64,000 nucleotides of DNA from the NCBI GenBank assembly GCA_027490755.1, contig JAIXXL010000003.1, forward strand, positions 1-64,000. Reading direction: 5' to 3'. Source of the stretch: Betaproteobacteria bacterium (GTDB taxonomy: Bacteria > Pseudomonadota > Gammaproteobacteria > Burkholderiales > UBA3065). The translations under genes and the position numbers were made by a program. This document shows, piece after piece, positions 17,107-25,075 of the stretch (positions are counted from its first letter, which is position 1; every line of letters starts with the position of its first letter). The notes under the pieces were generated by a model. That model was not told where the DNA came from and searched no databases. It saw only the letters and a program-made list of their open reading frames with translations.

Positions 17107-18488
17107 TGGCCGCGCGCCCGGACGGCATCGAGAGCCGGCTGCGGCGGGTCTTGCTGATCGGCCTGCCGGTCATCTGGCTGGCATCGGGTGTGGCGAGCGT
17201 CTACCTGGCGCGTCAGGAGGTCGACGAGCTGTTCGACACGCGGCAGGTGACGATGGCACGTCTTCTGATGTCTTCGCTGCCCATCGAAGCGGCGCCGCAG
17301 GACCTGCCACCGGTGCTGCCGTTCCCGCCGATCAGCCAGTTGGGCCACGCACAGCTGGAGGACCAGATGGTGGCGGTCTGGGACGGTCTGGGCCGCCTGC
17401 GTATCGCCGACCGTGAGGGCCGGCTGTTCCCACAGACACCGCACGCCACCGGTTTCTACGCCGGGGAGTTGGGCGGCGAGCCATGGCGGCTCTACACGCA
17501 GCATGACGTTTCGAGTGGATGGCACGTGACCGTCGGCCAGCGTCTGGGCGAGCGCGACCAGCTGATCCTTGACGCTAGCCTGACCCCCCTTGTGCCATGG
17601 CTGCTGGCGCTGCCGCTGCTGCTGCTGGCCAATGCGTCGGTCATCCGGCGCGCGTTGCAGCCGATCCGCGCCATCACCGCCGAGTTGATCACGCGCCGGC
17701 CTGATGACCTGCGGCCGCTGCCCAGCGAGGACCTGCCGGGCGAGCTGTTGCCCATGATGACCGCCGGCAACGCTCTGCTGCAGCGTATCGCCGAACTGCG
17801 GCAGCGCGAACGGCGCTTCACCGACTGCGCCGCTCACGAACTGCGTACCCCGATCGCCGCGCTGCGGCTGCAGTGGGATGCGCTGCGTGCAAGGTCGTCG
17901 GTATCGCCAGCGGACTTGCAGGCGCTGGGCGAGGGCATCGCGCGGGTCAGTCGCCTGACCGGGCAGCTGCTCGACCTCACACGGGCCGAAGACCGTACCG
18001 ACCTGACAGCGTCACCACGCGTCGACTGGCAGACGGTGATCGCGGCGGCGGTTGGCGACTGCCTGTCGCAGGCCGAGTCTGCGGGAGTCGAGATCGTTTG
18101 CCGATGGCCGACGTCGGGCCGCGAGGCGGCCTGGCCGCTGCATGGCGATGCGGACCAGCTGCAGATGCTGTTGCGCAACCTGCTGGACAACGCCATCCGC
18201 CACGCGCCGCGTGGGGGCGAGGTGGCCATCGAGCTGGGTGGCGACAGCCTGTCGGTGGTCGACCATGGCAGTGGCGTGACGCCCGAAGCCCTGCAGCATC
18301 TGGGCGAGCGCTTCTACCGGGTGAGTGGGGACAGCACACCCGGGACAGGCCTTGGCCTCGCCATCGTCGGCCAGATCGCCCGCGTGCACCGGATCGAGGT
18401 GGGCTACACGGGGACGCCGGGCGGTGGCCTCACCGTCAGCCTGCGGGCGCAAGCGTCGGGCGATGCGGCGCCCGCCGGAGTCACTTGA
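17106..18488 (+). CDS. Sensor histidine kinase (QseC-like)
   Basis: 460 residues. Two membrane helices (about 14-36 and 158-178) frame a periplasmic 2CSK_N-type sensor that begins with EVDELFDTRQ, as in QseC/TctE kinases. A HisKA dimer domain follows, with His244 in CAAHELRTPIAAL. The ATPase domain shows the N box LLRNLLDNAIRHAP and the G box TGLGLAIVGQIA. It is the partner of the preceding regulator (TGATG overlap). Its 3' end overlaps the convergent TPR gene by 8 bases. No obvious iron- or polyamine-binding motif shows in the sensor. Confidence 0.9.
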   Translation: MAARPDGIESRLRRVLLIGLPVIWLASGVASVYLARQEVDELFDTRQVTMARLLMSSLPIEAAPQDLPPVLPFPPISQLGHAQLEDQMVAVWDGLGRLRIADREGRLFPQTPHATGFYAGELGGEPWRLYTQHDVSSGWHVTVGQRLGERDQLILDASLTPLVPWLLALPLLLLANASVIRRALQPIRAITAELITRRPDDLRPLPSEDLPGELLPMMTAGNALLQRIAELRQRERRFTDCAAHELRTPIAALRLQWDALRARSSVSPADLQALGEGIARVSRLTGQLLDLTRAEDRTDLTASPRVDWQTVIAAAVGDCLSQAESAGVEIVCRWPTSGREAAWPLHGDADQLQMLLRNLLDNAIRHAPRGGEVAIELGGDSLSVVDHGSGVTPEALQHLGERFYRVSGDSTPGTGLGLAIVGQIARVHRIEVGYTGTPGGGLTVSLRAQASGDAAPAGVT

Positions 18489-19155
18489 CCTTCGCTTTGG
18501 CCTTTTCCAGCAGCGCCATCACTTCCTTCCGGCGCCCCTCGTCGGCGATCTGCCGGCCCGGACGCGGCGGGGCCTTCAGCGCCCTCTCGAGGTGTTCCAT
18601 GGCGAGCGCCGCCTTGCCCTGCTCCATCAGGAACTCGGCGTAGAAGTAGTTGGGGTCGATGCCGTTGGGATTTCGCTGCAGCGCGGCGAGGAAGTTCTCC
18701 TCGGCCTTCGTCTTGTCACCAAAACTCAGCGGCCAGCCCGGCGCCTTGGCGTAAAGCACGGCCAAGCTGTTGAGCGCCGAGCCGTTTAGGGCACCTGCGT
18801 CGATGCGGATGGCCGTCTCGTAGCGGTCGCGGGCCCGCTTGATAAGGCCGAGCGCGGAGAGCTTGTCGAGCCCCTGCTTCTCGCCGGCGAGCGAGCTCAG
18901 CACGATGCCCTCCCAGATCAGCGCGTCGGGGCGGTCGGCTTTCGCTGCCGCCAGGGCGGAGGCCTTTTCCGCCAGCGTCTCGAAGCCCGCTCGGCGTTCT
19001 TCCTTGGCGGTCTGGTACTGGATCACCTCCCAGCGGTGCTGGATCTCTGCGACAGCCGGGTCGATGTCCTCGGCCTGTGCGGGGGCTGCGCCCAGCCAGG
19101 CTGCGCCGAAGACGAGCAGCAGTGCGGCAAGGCGATTGCGGGTGGGCGTGGTCAT
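18481..19155 (-). CDS. Exported TPR-repeat protein, last gene of the HDO operon
   Basis: A 224-residue protein with a signal peptide (cleavage predicted near APAQA, residue 28). Helical TPR-like repeats follow, ending in YFYAEFLMEQGKAALAMEHLE. ATG 19155 has GGAGAC at good spacing. A longer open frame to 19596 is a shadow of the SDR gene. As the fifth gene of the hemolysin-family / ligase / oxygenase / SDR operon it may scaffold or protect the product in the periplasm; that role is an inference. Confidence 0.75.
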   Translation of the reverse strand: MTTPTRNRLAALLLVFGAAWLGAAPAQAEDIDPAVAEIQHRWEVIQYQTAKEERRAGFETLAEKASALAAAKADRPDALIWEGIVLSSLAGEKQGLDKLSALGLIKRARDRYETAIRIDAGALNGSALNSLAVLYAKAPGWPLSFGDKTKAEENFLAALQRNPNGIDPNYFYAEFLMEQGKAALAMEHLERALKAPPRPGRQIADEGRRKEVMALLEKAKAKVK

Positions 19156-19174
19156 GGTGTGTCTCCTTGATGCG

Positions 19175-19969
19175 TCAGCGGTTGTTCTTGCGCGCGTCCC
19201 AGATCTGCTTGAGCGCGCGGCGGTGTTTGGCGAAGGCGCCGTCCAGAAGGCTGGGCAGCCAGCCGTTGAGTGGCGCGGCGAAGCGTTCCGGGAAGCCGAT
19301 GAAGCGCTCCCCAGGTGCGTCGCCGAGGGCGGCGCAGACCGCCTGCGCGACCACCTCGGGCGGGTCGCTGGCGGTGCCAGTGGCCTGGTTGTAGGCCTCG
19401 ACCGGGCCGGCGTTGAAGCCGGTGCGGACCGCCCGCGGCGCGATGTGGTGGATGCGGACCGGCCCGTCGCCCCACTCGCGACGCAGCGCCTCGGCGGCGC
19501 CGCGCAGGCCGAACTTGCCGGCGCTGTAGGCGGAGAAACCCGGGATGCCGATGCGGCCGAGCGTCGATCCGAGCCAGATGACGTGCGCCTCGGCATGCGC
19601 CGAGAGCACTGGCAACAGGTCGCGGGTGACCAGCAGGGGCCCCATCAGGTTGACGCGCAGGGTGGTCTCCAGCGTCGCCTCGTCCAGCGCCTCCAGCGGC
19701 CCGAACACCGGCATGCCGGCGGCATAGAGCAGGGCGTTGGCGTCGAGCGCGCGCGCCGCTGCAACGATCGCGCTGCGGCCCTCTGCGGTGGTGGCGTCGG
19801 CCTCCAGCGCCACGGCAGCCGATGACGAGCGGGCCAGCGCGACGACGTCAGTGCCGGCGCGGTCGACCAGCAGCAGCCGTGCGCCCCCGGCAGCCAGCGC
19901 GCCGACGCAGCAGCGGCCGATGCTGCCAGCAGCGCCGATCACTACGATGCGGGTGGTGGCGGGCGTCAT
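19175..19969 (-). CDS. Short-chain dehydrogenase of the HDO operon
   Basis: Classical SDR of 264 residues. Cofactor loop GAAGSIG at 12-18, catalytic Tyr and Lys in the YSAGK motif with the upstream Ser in GSTLGR, and a C-terminal amphipathic stretch. It should reduce a ketone or aldehyde, or oxidise an alcohol, with NAD(P)H. ATG 19969 overlaps the oxygenase stop (ATGA), which marks tight coupling. The substrate is unknown; it probably acts on the product of the ligase/oxygenase steps. Confidence 0.87.
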   Translation of the reverse strand: MTPATTRIVVIGAAGSIGRCCVGALAAGGARLLLVDRAGTDVVALARSSSAAVALEADATTAEGRSAIVAAARALDANALLYAAGMPVFGPLEALDEATLETTLRVNLMGPLLVTRDLLPVLSAHAEAHVIWLGSTLGRIGIPGFSAYSAGKFGLRGAAEALRREWGDGPVRIHHIAPRAVRTGFNAGPVEAYNQATGTASDPPEVVAQAVCAALGDAPGERFIGFPERFAAPLNGWLPSLLDGAFAKHRRALKQIWDARKNNR

Positions 19970-20631
19970 GCGGCTGCTGCCGGTTCGCTGCGGATGTCGC
20001 GGAAGACATCGCCGTACAGGCGGAAGAAGCGCCTGGCGGCGTGCACCAGCGCGCGCACGTCTTCCTCCCTGTCCAGCCCGTCGACCAGCGTGGCGAAGTG
20101 GTCGGTGTGCTCCAGGTCCAGCGTGCCGTGGCTGCACAGGTATGAGAAGGCGCTGTTGGGCAGGCCGGTGGCGCGCTGGATCTGGTCGGCGGCGCGCAGC
20201 GCCAGCGCCACGCTGGTGCCCTCCAGCACGTAGACCATGCCGAGGAACCCCACCGGGTTGCCGCGCTGGATCTGGTTCCAGGCGTAGGCGACCATGACCT
20301 CGGCGGCGTGGTCCGGTACACCATCACGCACCGCATCGGCGTCGCCGCCAGCGGCGCGGATGTCGTTGAGGATCCATTCCTCATGGCCCTGCTCCTCCTC
20401 GATGTACTCCTCGAAGGCCGGGCGCATCCACGCCAGATGGGCTGGCAGGTGGTCGCGGCAGGCGGTCAGCAAGGGTACGGTCTGCCGGACATGGTGGTAA
20501 GCCTGCGCCAGGAAGCGCAGGTAACGTTCGCGGTCCATGCGCCCTTCGAGCGCGTCGATGACTAGCGGGATGCGGGTCAGGCTCTCGCGTTCGTGGGCGG
20601 TGGCTGCGACCAGCGTCTGGTATGGCGTCAT
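19966..20631 (-). CDS. Heme-oxygenase-like di-iron oxygenase (UndA/TenA-like fold)
   Basis: A 221-residue all-helical protein of the iron-containing redox enzyme group. It carries the full metal-ligand pattern of this superfamily (HDO): Glu80-x2-His83 in EEQGHEEW, Glu137 in VYVLEG, and His168-x3-Asp172-x2-His175 in SHGTLDLEH. Relatives such as UndA act on fatty acids (1-alkene formation), and others modify amino acids. ATG 20631 has GAGG upstream; the longer open frame is antisense-like and unsupported. It lies between an acyl-AMP ligase and an SDR, which suggests a fatty-acyl or carboxylate substrate. Exact chemistry is unknown. Confidence 0.82.
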   Translation of the reverse strand: MTPYQTLVAATAHERESLTRIPLVIDALEGRMDRERYLRFLAQAYHHVRQTVPLLTACRDHLPAHLAWMRPAFEEYIEEEQGHEEWILNDIRAAGGDADAVRDGVPDHAAEVMVAYAWNQIQRGNPVGFLGMVYVLEGTSVALALRAADQIQRATGLPNSAFSYLCSHGTLDLEHTDHFATLVDGLDREEDVRALVHAARRFFRLYGDVFRDIRSEPAAAA

Positions 20632-20641
20632 TCGTCTTGCC

Positions 20642-22156
20642 TCATGCGTGGGTCTCGTGAAGGGGGCCGATTCGGTTTCGGGGTTGGGTCTCGGCGTGGG
20701 CGGCGGCGATGGCCGCGCGCAGGGGTTTGCCGCCCGGTGTGGCGAGTCCGCTTGCGGCATCCAGGGGGCGGCACGCGCGGCCCCAGCCCTGCAGGCGGGC
20801 GTAGTCGGGCAACTGCTGGTTGGCCCTGGCGACCGCGGCATCAATAGCGGCATCGGCGGCGTTGACGGCCGGCCAGATCACGGCGCGAAGGCCACCGTGC
20901 CGGTCGGTCAGCACGACGGCCTCGCTCACGTCGGCCGAATCGCGCAGCAGCGCCTCGAGCCATTCCGGCGACACGTTGCGGCCGAGGCCGGTGATGATCA
21001 GGTTGTCGCGCCGGCCACGGACCCAGACGAAACCGTCGGCATCCACCTCGCCGACATCGCCGGTCGCCAGGTCGTCATCGGCGGTGCCTGGCTGACCGAT
21101 GTAGCCGAGCATCAGGGTGCCGCCGACGTGCAGCTGCCCATCTTCATCGGCGTGGATATGTGCGTGGGGCAGGGGGCGGCCGGCGCTGCCGGGGCGGTCA
21201 GCGCCGGGCAGGTTGAGCGTCTGCACCGAGCCGCCCTCCGACAGACCGTAGCCCTCGAAGGCCGGAAGCCCGGCCGCTCGTGCGGCCAGGATGGCCTGCG
21301 CGCCAACCGCCGCACCGCCCACCGCGACGAGGCGCAGCGTGTCCGGCGCGTCGTGGCCCTGTTCCAGATGTGCGGTCCAGGCGCGCAGCATCTGCGGCAT
21401 CAGGATCAGGCTCTCTGTGCCGGTGTCGCGCACATTCTGGTCCAGCAGCGCGGCGTCGAAGCCGGCGGCGCCGTGCCAACCGAGCGCCGCCGCCGGGCGC
21501 AGGTGCACAGTCGCGCCCTTGGACAAAGCCACCATGGCGCCGGCCACGTTCTCCAGCAGCACCGCCAGCGGCAGCGCGCACAGGTGGTGCCGGATGCCCA
21601 GCGGCCGGGTCGCCTTTTGGACCCCGCCGACGACCCGCAGCAGGCCCCCGACGCCAAGGCACACGCCCTTGGGCGCCCCGGTGCTGCCGGAGGTGAAGGT
21701 GACCTTGGCCGTGCCGGCGGGCAGTTGTGGCTGGCTGGCCGCCGCGACGCCTTGCAGTTGCAGCTGCTGCAGGCCGGCGACCGGCGATGCGCCGTCGGGC
21801 CGGGCTGCGGGGCCGTGCACCTGTGCCGCGGCGAGGAGTGCGTGCAGGGGCGATGCGGGATCGAGCAGCACGCCCTCGACGCCCGCGGCGGCGCACGCCG
21901 CGGCCACTTGGGTCGGCGTGAAGAAGCCCGGCAGCGGCACGTGTACGACGCCGGCGCCCAGCATGGCAAGGTCGGCCACCAGCCAGTCGATGCTGTTGTC
22001 GGCCAGGCTGGCGACACGGCTCAGCCCGCTGCCCCTCAGCCAGGCGGTGGCGCTGGCGACATGCGCGTGCAGATCGTCGAAGCTGAGCGTCTGCGTACCG
22101 TCATCCAGCGCAAGCGCCGGGCCGCGCGGGAGCCACTCGTGGAAATCAGCCGTCAT
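20642..22156 (-). CDS. AMP-dependent acyl-activating enzyme (ANL superfamily)
   Basis: Adenylates a carboxylic acid and usually transfers it to CoA or a carrier. The 504-residue protein has the phosphate-binding loop TFTSGSTGAPKG at 153-164, the YGLSE A5 motif, TGDVGEVDADGFVWVRGR (A7-A8) and a C-terminal GGKP lysine. It is shorter than typical fatty-acyl-CoA synthetases, and its N terminus is reduced. ATG 22156 overlaps the stop of the upstream hemolysin-family gene (ATGA). No carrier protein is encoded nearby, so CoA or a free acid is more likely than a PKS carrier. Confidence 0.88.
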   Translation of the reverse strand: MTADFHEWLPRGPALALDDGTQTLSFDDLHAHVASATAWLRGSGLSRVASLADNSIDWLVADLAMLGAGVVHVPLPGFFTPTQVAAACAAAGVEGVLLDPASPLHALLAAAQVHGPAARPDGASPVAGLQQLQLQGVAAASQPQLPAGTAKVTFTSGSTGAPKGVCLGVGGLLRVVGGVQKATRPLGIRHHLCALPLAVLLENVAGAMVALSKGATVHLRPAAALGWHGAAGFDAALLDQNVRDTGTESLILMPQMLRAWTAHLEQGHDAPDTLRLVAVGGAAVGAQAILAARAAGLPAFEGYGLSEGGSVQTLNLPGADRPGSAGRPLPHAHIHADEDGQLHVGGTLMLGYIGQPGTADDDLATGDVGEVDADGFVWVRGRRDNLIITGLGRNVSPEWLEALLRDSADVSEAVVLTDRHGGLRAVIWPAVNAADAAIDAAVARANQQLPDYARLQGWGRACRPLDAASGLATPGGKPLRAAIAAAHAETQPRNRIGPLHETHA

Positions 22157-22803
22157 GCGGGTCGAACGCGGTTCCGATTGCGACGGCCGAGCGCCGTTGG
22201 CAGGTGGATGGCAAGCACCACGGGTTGGTCGTCGTAGTAGCGCCCCCACGCCCGGCCACCATCCGGCAGCCGTGTCGGATCGGCGGCGGCAAGCGCCAAC
22301 GGGGCGGCGCGCAGGCCGAGGATCAGGCGGCGGGTTTCGGTTGTCGCGGTGTTGACCAGCCAGTCAAAGCCATCGCGGTGCAGGTGGTCTGCCAGGTCGA
22401 GCAGCAGCAGCGCACCCGCCCCACCACGCCGCGACGCCAAGTGACCGACCTCGACGATGGTGTCGCGCCGTGGCGTGCGTCCGATGTGGCTGGCGATCGC
22501 CGCCTCCACCGGTTGGTCCAGGTAGTTCTCAAGGTAGAGCTGCTCGTTGCCGGGGCGGAAGCCGGCCGCCGCCTGGATGCCGTCGCGTCCCGGGCGCGCG
22601 GCCAGGAAGGGCATCCAGCCCGGGATCTCGGCGCCGTAGCGTTCGCGGTAGACATCCCGGATCAGGGCCTCGGCGCGGCCACGGCAGCCGTGCTCGGCAT
22701 CCATCACCAGAACGCCGCGATCGGCGGCGTCATCCTGGCACTCGGGTGCTGTGGGCAGCGGTGCTCCCAGCAGCGGGACGAGGGCGTTGACCGTATGCGG
22801 CAT
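22153..22803 (-). CDS. Thermostable hemolysin family protein (GNAT-like fold)
   Basis: 216 residues. It shows the T_hemolysin family blocks RYGAEIPGWMPFL, LYLENYLDQPVE and the IVEVGHLASRRGG motif. The fold is related to acyl/N-acetyltransferases of the GNAT type. The name comes from a Vibrio protein whose biochemical action is unclear, so toxin activity should not be assumed. ATG 22803 has AGGAGG at ideal spacing and heads the five-gene operon. As an acyltransferase-like protein before an acyl ligase, it may make or transfer an acyl group. Confidence 0.8.
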   Translation of the reverse strand: MPHTVNALVPLLGAPLPTAPECQDDAADRGVLVMDAEHGCRGRAEALIRDVYRERYGAEIPGWMPFLAARPGRDGIQAAAGFRPGNEQLYLENYLDQPVEAAIASHIGRTPRRDTIVEVGHLASRRGGAGALLLLDLADHLHRDGFDWLVNTATTETRRLILGLRAAPLALAAADPTRLPDGGRAWGRYYDDQPVVLAIHLPTALGRRNRNRVRPA

Positions 22804-22844
22804 GCAAACCTCCTGAACGTATGGAGGCAGTCTGCCGGCCGAGT

Positions 22845-22861
22845 CTTAGGCTTTCCTTAAG
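22845..22861 (-). promoter_or_regulatory. Tandem hexamer operator (PmrA/BqsR-type) before the HDO operon
   Basis: Reverse strand CTTAAG, 5 bases, CCTAAG, ending 42 bases before the hemolysin-family ATG. This matches the layout of sites bound by PmrA/BasR (CTTAAK repeats with 5-base spacing) and by BqsR/CarR (TTAAG, 6 bases, TTAAG), with one mismatch. A QseB/PmrA-like regulator is encoded at the other end of the operon. Confidence 0.55.
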
Positions 22862-22885
22862 TCAGCAGGCGCGCTTTGCCGCCGC

Positions 22886-23635
22886 CTAGCCGCGTCCAAC
22901 GAAAGGCTGCTTGGTCGCCATCACCGTGAGGAACAGGACGTTGCTGCCGAGCGGCAGCCCGGCCATGTAGCGCACCGCATCGACCACGTCGGCGACGTCG
23001 ATGCGCGGCTCGACCATGATCGAGCCGTTCGGCTGGATGATGCCGTTGGCCATGGGTCGCGCCATCTCGGTGTCGGCGTTGCCGATGTCGATCTGCCCGA
23101 CCGCGATATCGTGCGCACGGCCGTCCAGCGCGCAGGCCTTGGTGAGGCCGGTGATGGCGTGCTTGGTCGAGGTGTAGGGCGCGTTGTTGGGGCGCGGCAC
23201 GCTCGCCGAGATCGAGCCGTTGTTGATGATGCGGCCGCCTTTTGGCTCCTGCGCCTTCATGATGCGGAACGCGTTCTGCGTGCAGAAGAAGGTGCCGTTC
23301 AGGTTGACGTTGACGCAGGCCAGCCAGACCGCCGGGTCGAGCGTCTCCAGCGGCACCTGGGGTGTGCCTGTGCCGGCGTTGTTAAACAGCAGGTCGAGCC
23401 TGCCGAAGCGCGCCACGAAACGGTCGAAGGCATCGCGCACCGCCTCCGGCTGGCCGGTGTCGCAGGGCAGCACGAGCGCCTGCGGATGGCCGTCGGCCGT
23501 CTCTGCCAATGTCGACTCACGGCGACCGATCAGGCCGACGCTCCAGCCGTCGGCCAGCAGGCCCTGCGCGACGCCGCGGCCGATGCCACTGCCGGCGCCG
23601 GTGACGATGGCGGTTCTGCGTGTCTGTTCGCTCAT
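22886..23635 (-). CDS. SDR-family oxidoreductase
   Basis: 249-residue NAD(P)-dependent dehydrogenase. Cofactor loop TGAGSGIG at 12-19, NNAG motif, catalytic Ser in NNGSISA, and Tyr/Lys in [10 protein letters not shown]. The C terminus is short and carries a [17 protein letters not shown] block typical of stand-alone SDRs. Substrate unknown. It is separated from the HDO operon by a spacer that holds that operon's promoter, so it is probably a separate unit. ATG 23635 lacks a strong ribosome site. Confidence 0.85.
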   Translation of the reverse strand: MSEQTRRTAIVTGAGSGIGRGVAQGLLADGWSVGLIGRRESTLAETADGHPQALVLPCDTGQPEAVRDAFDRFVARFGRLDLLFNNAGTGTPQVPLETLDPAVWLACVNVNLNGTFFCTQNAFRIMKAQEPKGGRIINNGSISASVPRPNNAPYTSTKHAITGLTKACALDGRAHDIAVGQIDIGNADTEMARPMANGIIQPNGSIMVEPRIDVADVVDAVRYMAGLPLGSNVLFLTVMATKQPFVGRG

Positions 23636-23657
23636 CGGACTAGTCTAGCGCGGGGCG

Positions 23658-23685
23658 AAAAAAAACCGCGCCGGATGGCGCGGTT
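23658..23685 (-). terminator. Terminator of the phasin gene
   Basis: 9-bp perfect stem (23664-23672 with 23677-23685), GGAT loop, then eight T on the reverse strand. It sits 70 bases beyond the phasin stop. A strong intrinsic terminator fits the high expression expected of a phasin. Confidence 0.85.
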
Positions 23686-23754
23686 GCAAGTTCCCCGAGG
23701 GGAACGTGGCCACCGCGAGGGCGGCCAGGGGGTTCTTCAGCCGTTGAGCGTCGC

Positions 23755-24315
23755 TCAGGCAGCGGCGGTGGCGCGCTTGACCGGCGAGGCCTTGACAGCG
23801 TCGGCGGTCGCGGTGGCGGCAGCCTTGACGGTCGATTCGGTCATCTCAGCGACTTGCTTGGCGGCCTTGGTCATGTTGTCAACGGCAGCCGAGGTGGCGG
23901 CAACGGTCGACTTGACGGCCGAGAGCAGGGCGTCGGTACCGTTCGGAGCCGACTTGGTGGCGGTCTCGACGGCGGCGGTCAGTTCGCTGTTGATCTTGGC
24001 GAAGCTGTCTTGCATGAACTGGTTGACTTCAGCCTGGGCCTTGGTCGAGGTCTCGTAGACGGCCTTGCCGTAGTTGACCGACTTCTCGATCGAGGTCTCG
24101 GCCCACTTGCTGCGCAGGTTCATCAGGTCGTTGATGTCCTTGGCGGCGGCGATGGTCTTGGCGGCTTCGGTGAAGTCGGCGACCGAGGCTTCGGCAAGCT
24201 TCATTTGCAGGTCGACCAGCTTCTGGGTGTTGGCCAGCGAGATGTGGGCGAGGCGGGCGCCTTGCTCGGCAACCGACTTTTGTGCGTCTGCGAATTGGGT
24301 GTTGATGTTCAGCAT
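23755..24315 (-). CDS. Phasin (polyhydroxyalkanoate granule protein)
   Basis: Coats PHA storage granules. At 186 residues it is almost wholly helical, with the phasin-type N terminus (FADAQKSVAEQGARL, ANTQKLVDLQMKLAEAS) and an Ala/Lys/Thr-rich coiled tail. ATG 24315 is chosen because the AAGGAG site lies 8 bases before it. An ATG 6 bases further up is too close to the site. It is divergent from phaR, and the shared region carries TGCA-type sites. Expression is probably repressed by PhaR when no granules are present. Confidence 0.92.
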   Translation of the reverse strand: MLNINTQFADAQKSVAEQGARLAHISLANTQKLVDLQMKLAEASVADFTEAAKTIAAAKDINDLMNLRSKWAETSIEKSVNYGKAVYETSTKAQAEVNQFMQDSFAKINSELTAAVETATKSAPNGTDALLSAVKSTVAATSAAVDNMTKAAKQVAEMTESTVKAAATATADAVKASPVKRATAAA

Positions 24316-24363
24316 TTTCATACTCCTTTGCAGGTTTAGCGGATGGCCGGAGGGCCTTAAATG

Positions 24364-24427
24364 TTGCAATGCACAAATATCCTAGCGAGGGCCGTTGGAG
24401 GCTGTCAACAACTTTTTTGCAACGCAG
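24364..24427. promoter_or_regulatory. Two candidate PhaR sites between phasin and phaR
   Basis: TTGCAATGCACAA at 24364-24376 and TTGCAACGCAG at 24417-24427. Both contain the TTGCAnnGCA core reported for PhaR-type repressors in beta-proteobacteria. They lie between the divergent phasin and phaR genes, where a repressor would control both. The spacing of about 53 bases fits two independent sites. Confidence 0.5.
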
Positions 24428-24508
24428 TGTGTAGCGTCGGCTGGGAAAGGATTAAAATTTGCGAATTAGACACTTACGCCGCGTATCGCAGCGCAGCGAA
24501 TCCCTCAA

Positions 24509-25072
24509 ATGACGACGATGCCGCCCAGACTCATCAAGAAGTACCCGAACCGCCGTCTCTACGACACGCAGGCCAGCGCGTACATCACGCTGGGCGACGT
24601 CAAGACGCTGGTGATGGACCAGACCACGTTCCAGGTGGTCGACGCCAAGTCGGGCGAGGATCTGACGCGCAGCATCCTGCTGCAGATCATCCTTGAGGAG
24701 GAGGGCGGCGGCACGCCCATCCTCTCGAGCCAGGTGCTCGAGCAGATCATCCGTTTCTACGGCCACACCATGCAGGGCTTCCTCGGCACCTTCCTGGAAC
24801 GCAACCTGCAGACCTTCATCGACCTGCAGTCCAAGTTAAAGAATCAGCAGGTCGAACTCGGCGACACCGCCAAGATGAGCGCCGAGATGTGGCAGCAGCT
24901 GCTGGCCATGCAGGCGCCGGCGCTGCAGGGCATGGTGGGCAACTACCTCGAGCAGAGCGCGCGGCTGTTCGCCGACATGCAGGGCCAGTTCGAGAGCCAG
25001 ACCCGCAACATGCTGCAGGGCTTCCCGTTCCCGCCGTTCCCGGCCAAGCCCGACGCCAGTACGGACAAGTAA
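24509..25072 (+). CDS. phaR: PHA synthesis repressor PhaR
   Basis: DNA-binding repressor of phasin genes that is released by binding to PHA granules. 187 residues. The N-terminal DNA-binding module IKKYPNRRLYDTQASAYITL is the family signature. The PHB accumulation region follows, with a hydrophobic C terminus (GFPFPPFPAKP). ATG 24509 or 24518 are both possible, and neither has a clear ribosome site. It overlaps nothing and is followed 3 bases later by rimO. Confidence 0.94.
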   Translation: MTTMPPRLIKKYPNRRLYDTQASAYITLGDVKTLVMDQTTFQVVDAKSGEDLTRSILLQIILEEEGGGTPILSSQVLEQIIRFYGHTMQGFLGTFLERNLQTFIDLQSKLKNQQVELGDTAKMSAEMWQQLLAMQAPALQGMVGNYLEQSARLFADMQGQFESQTRNMLQGFPFPPFPAKPDASTDK

Positions 25073-25075
25073 GGC

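Noticed and set aside
18481..19596. Longer form of the TPR gene
   Set aside because: The added N-terminal part is an out-of-frame shadow of the SDR gene. ATG 19155 has a ribosome site and a signal peptide.
20537..22237. Long + strand open frame antisense to the ligase/oxygenase genes
   Set aside because: The reverse-strand genes have complete motifs. The + frame lacks a ribosome site and any known fold.
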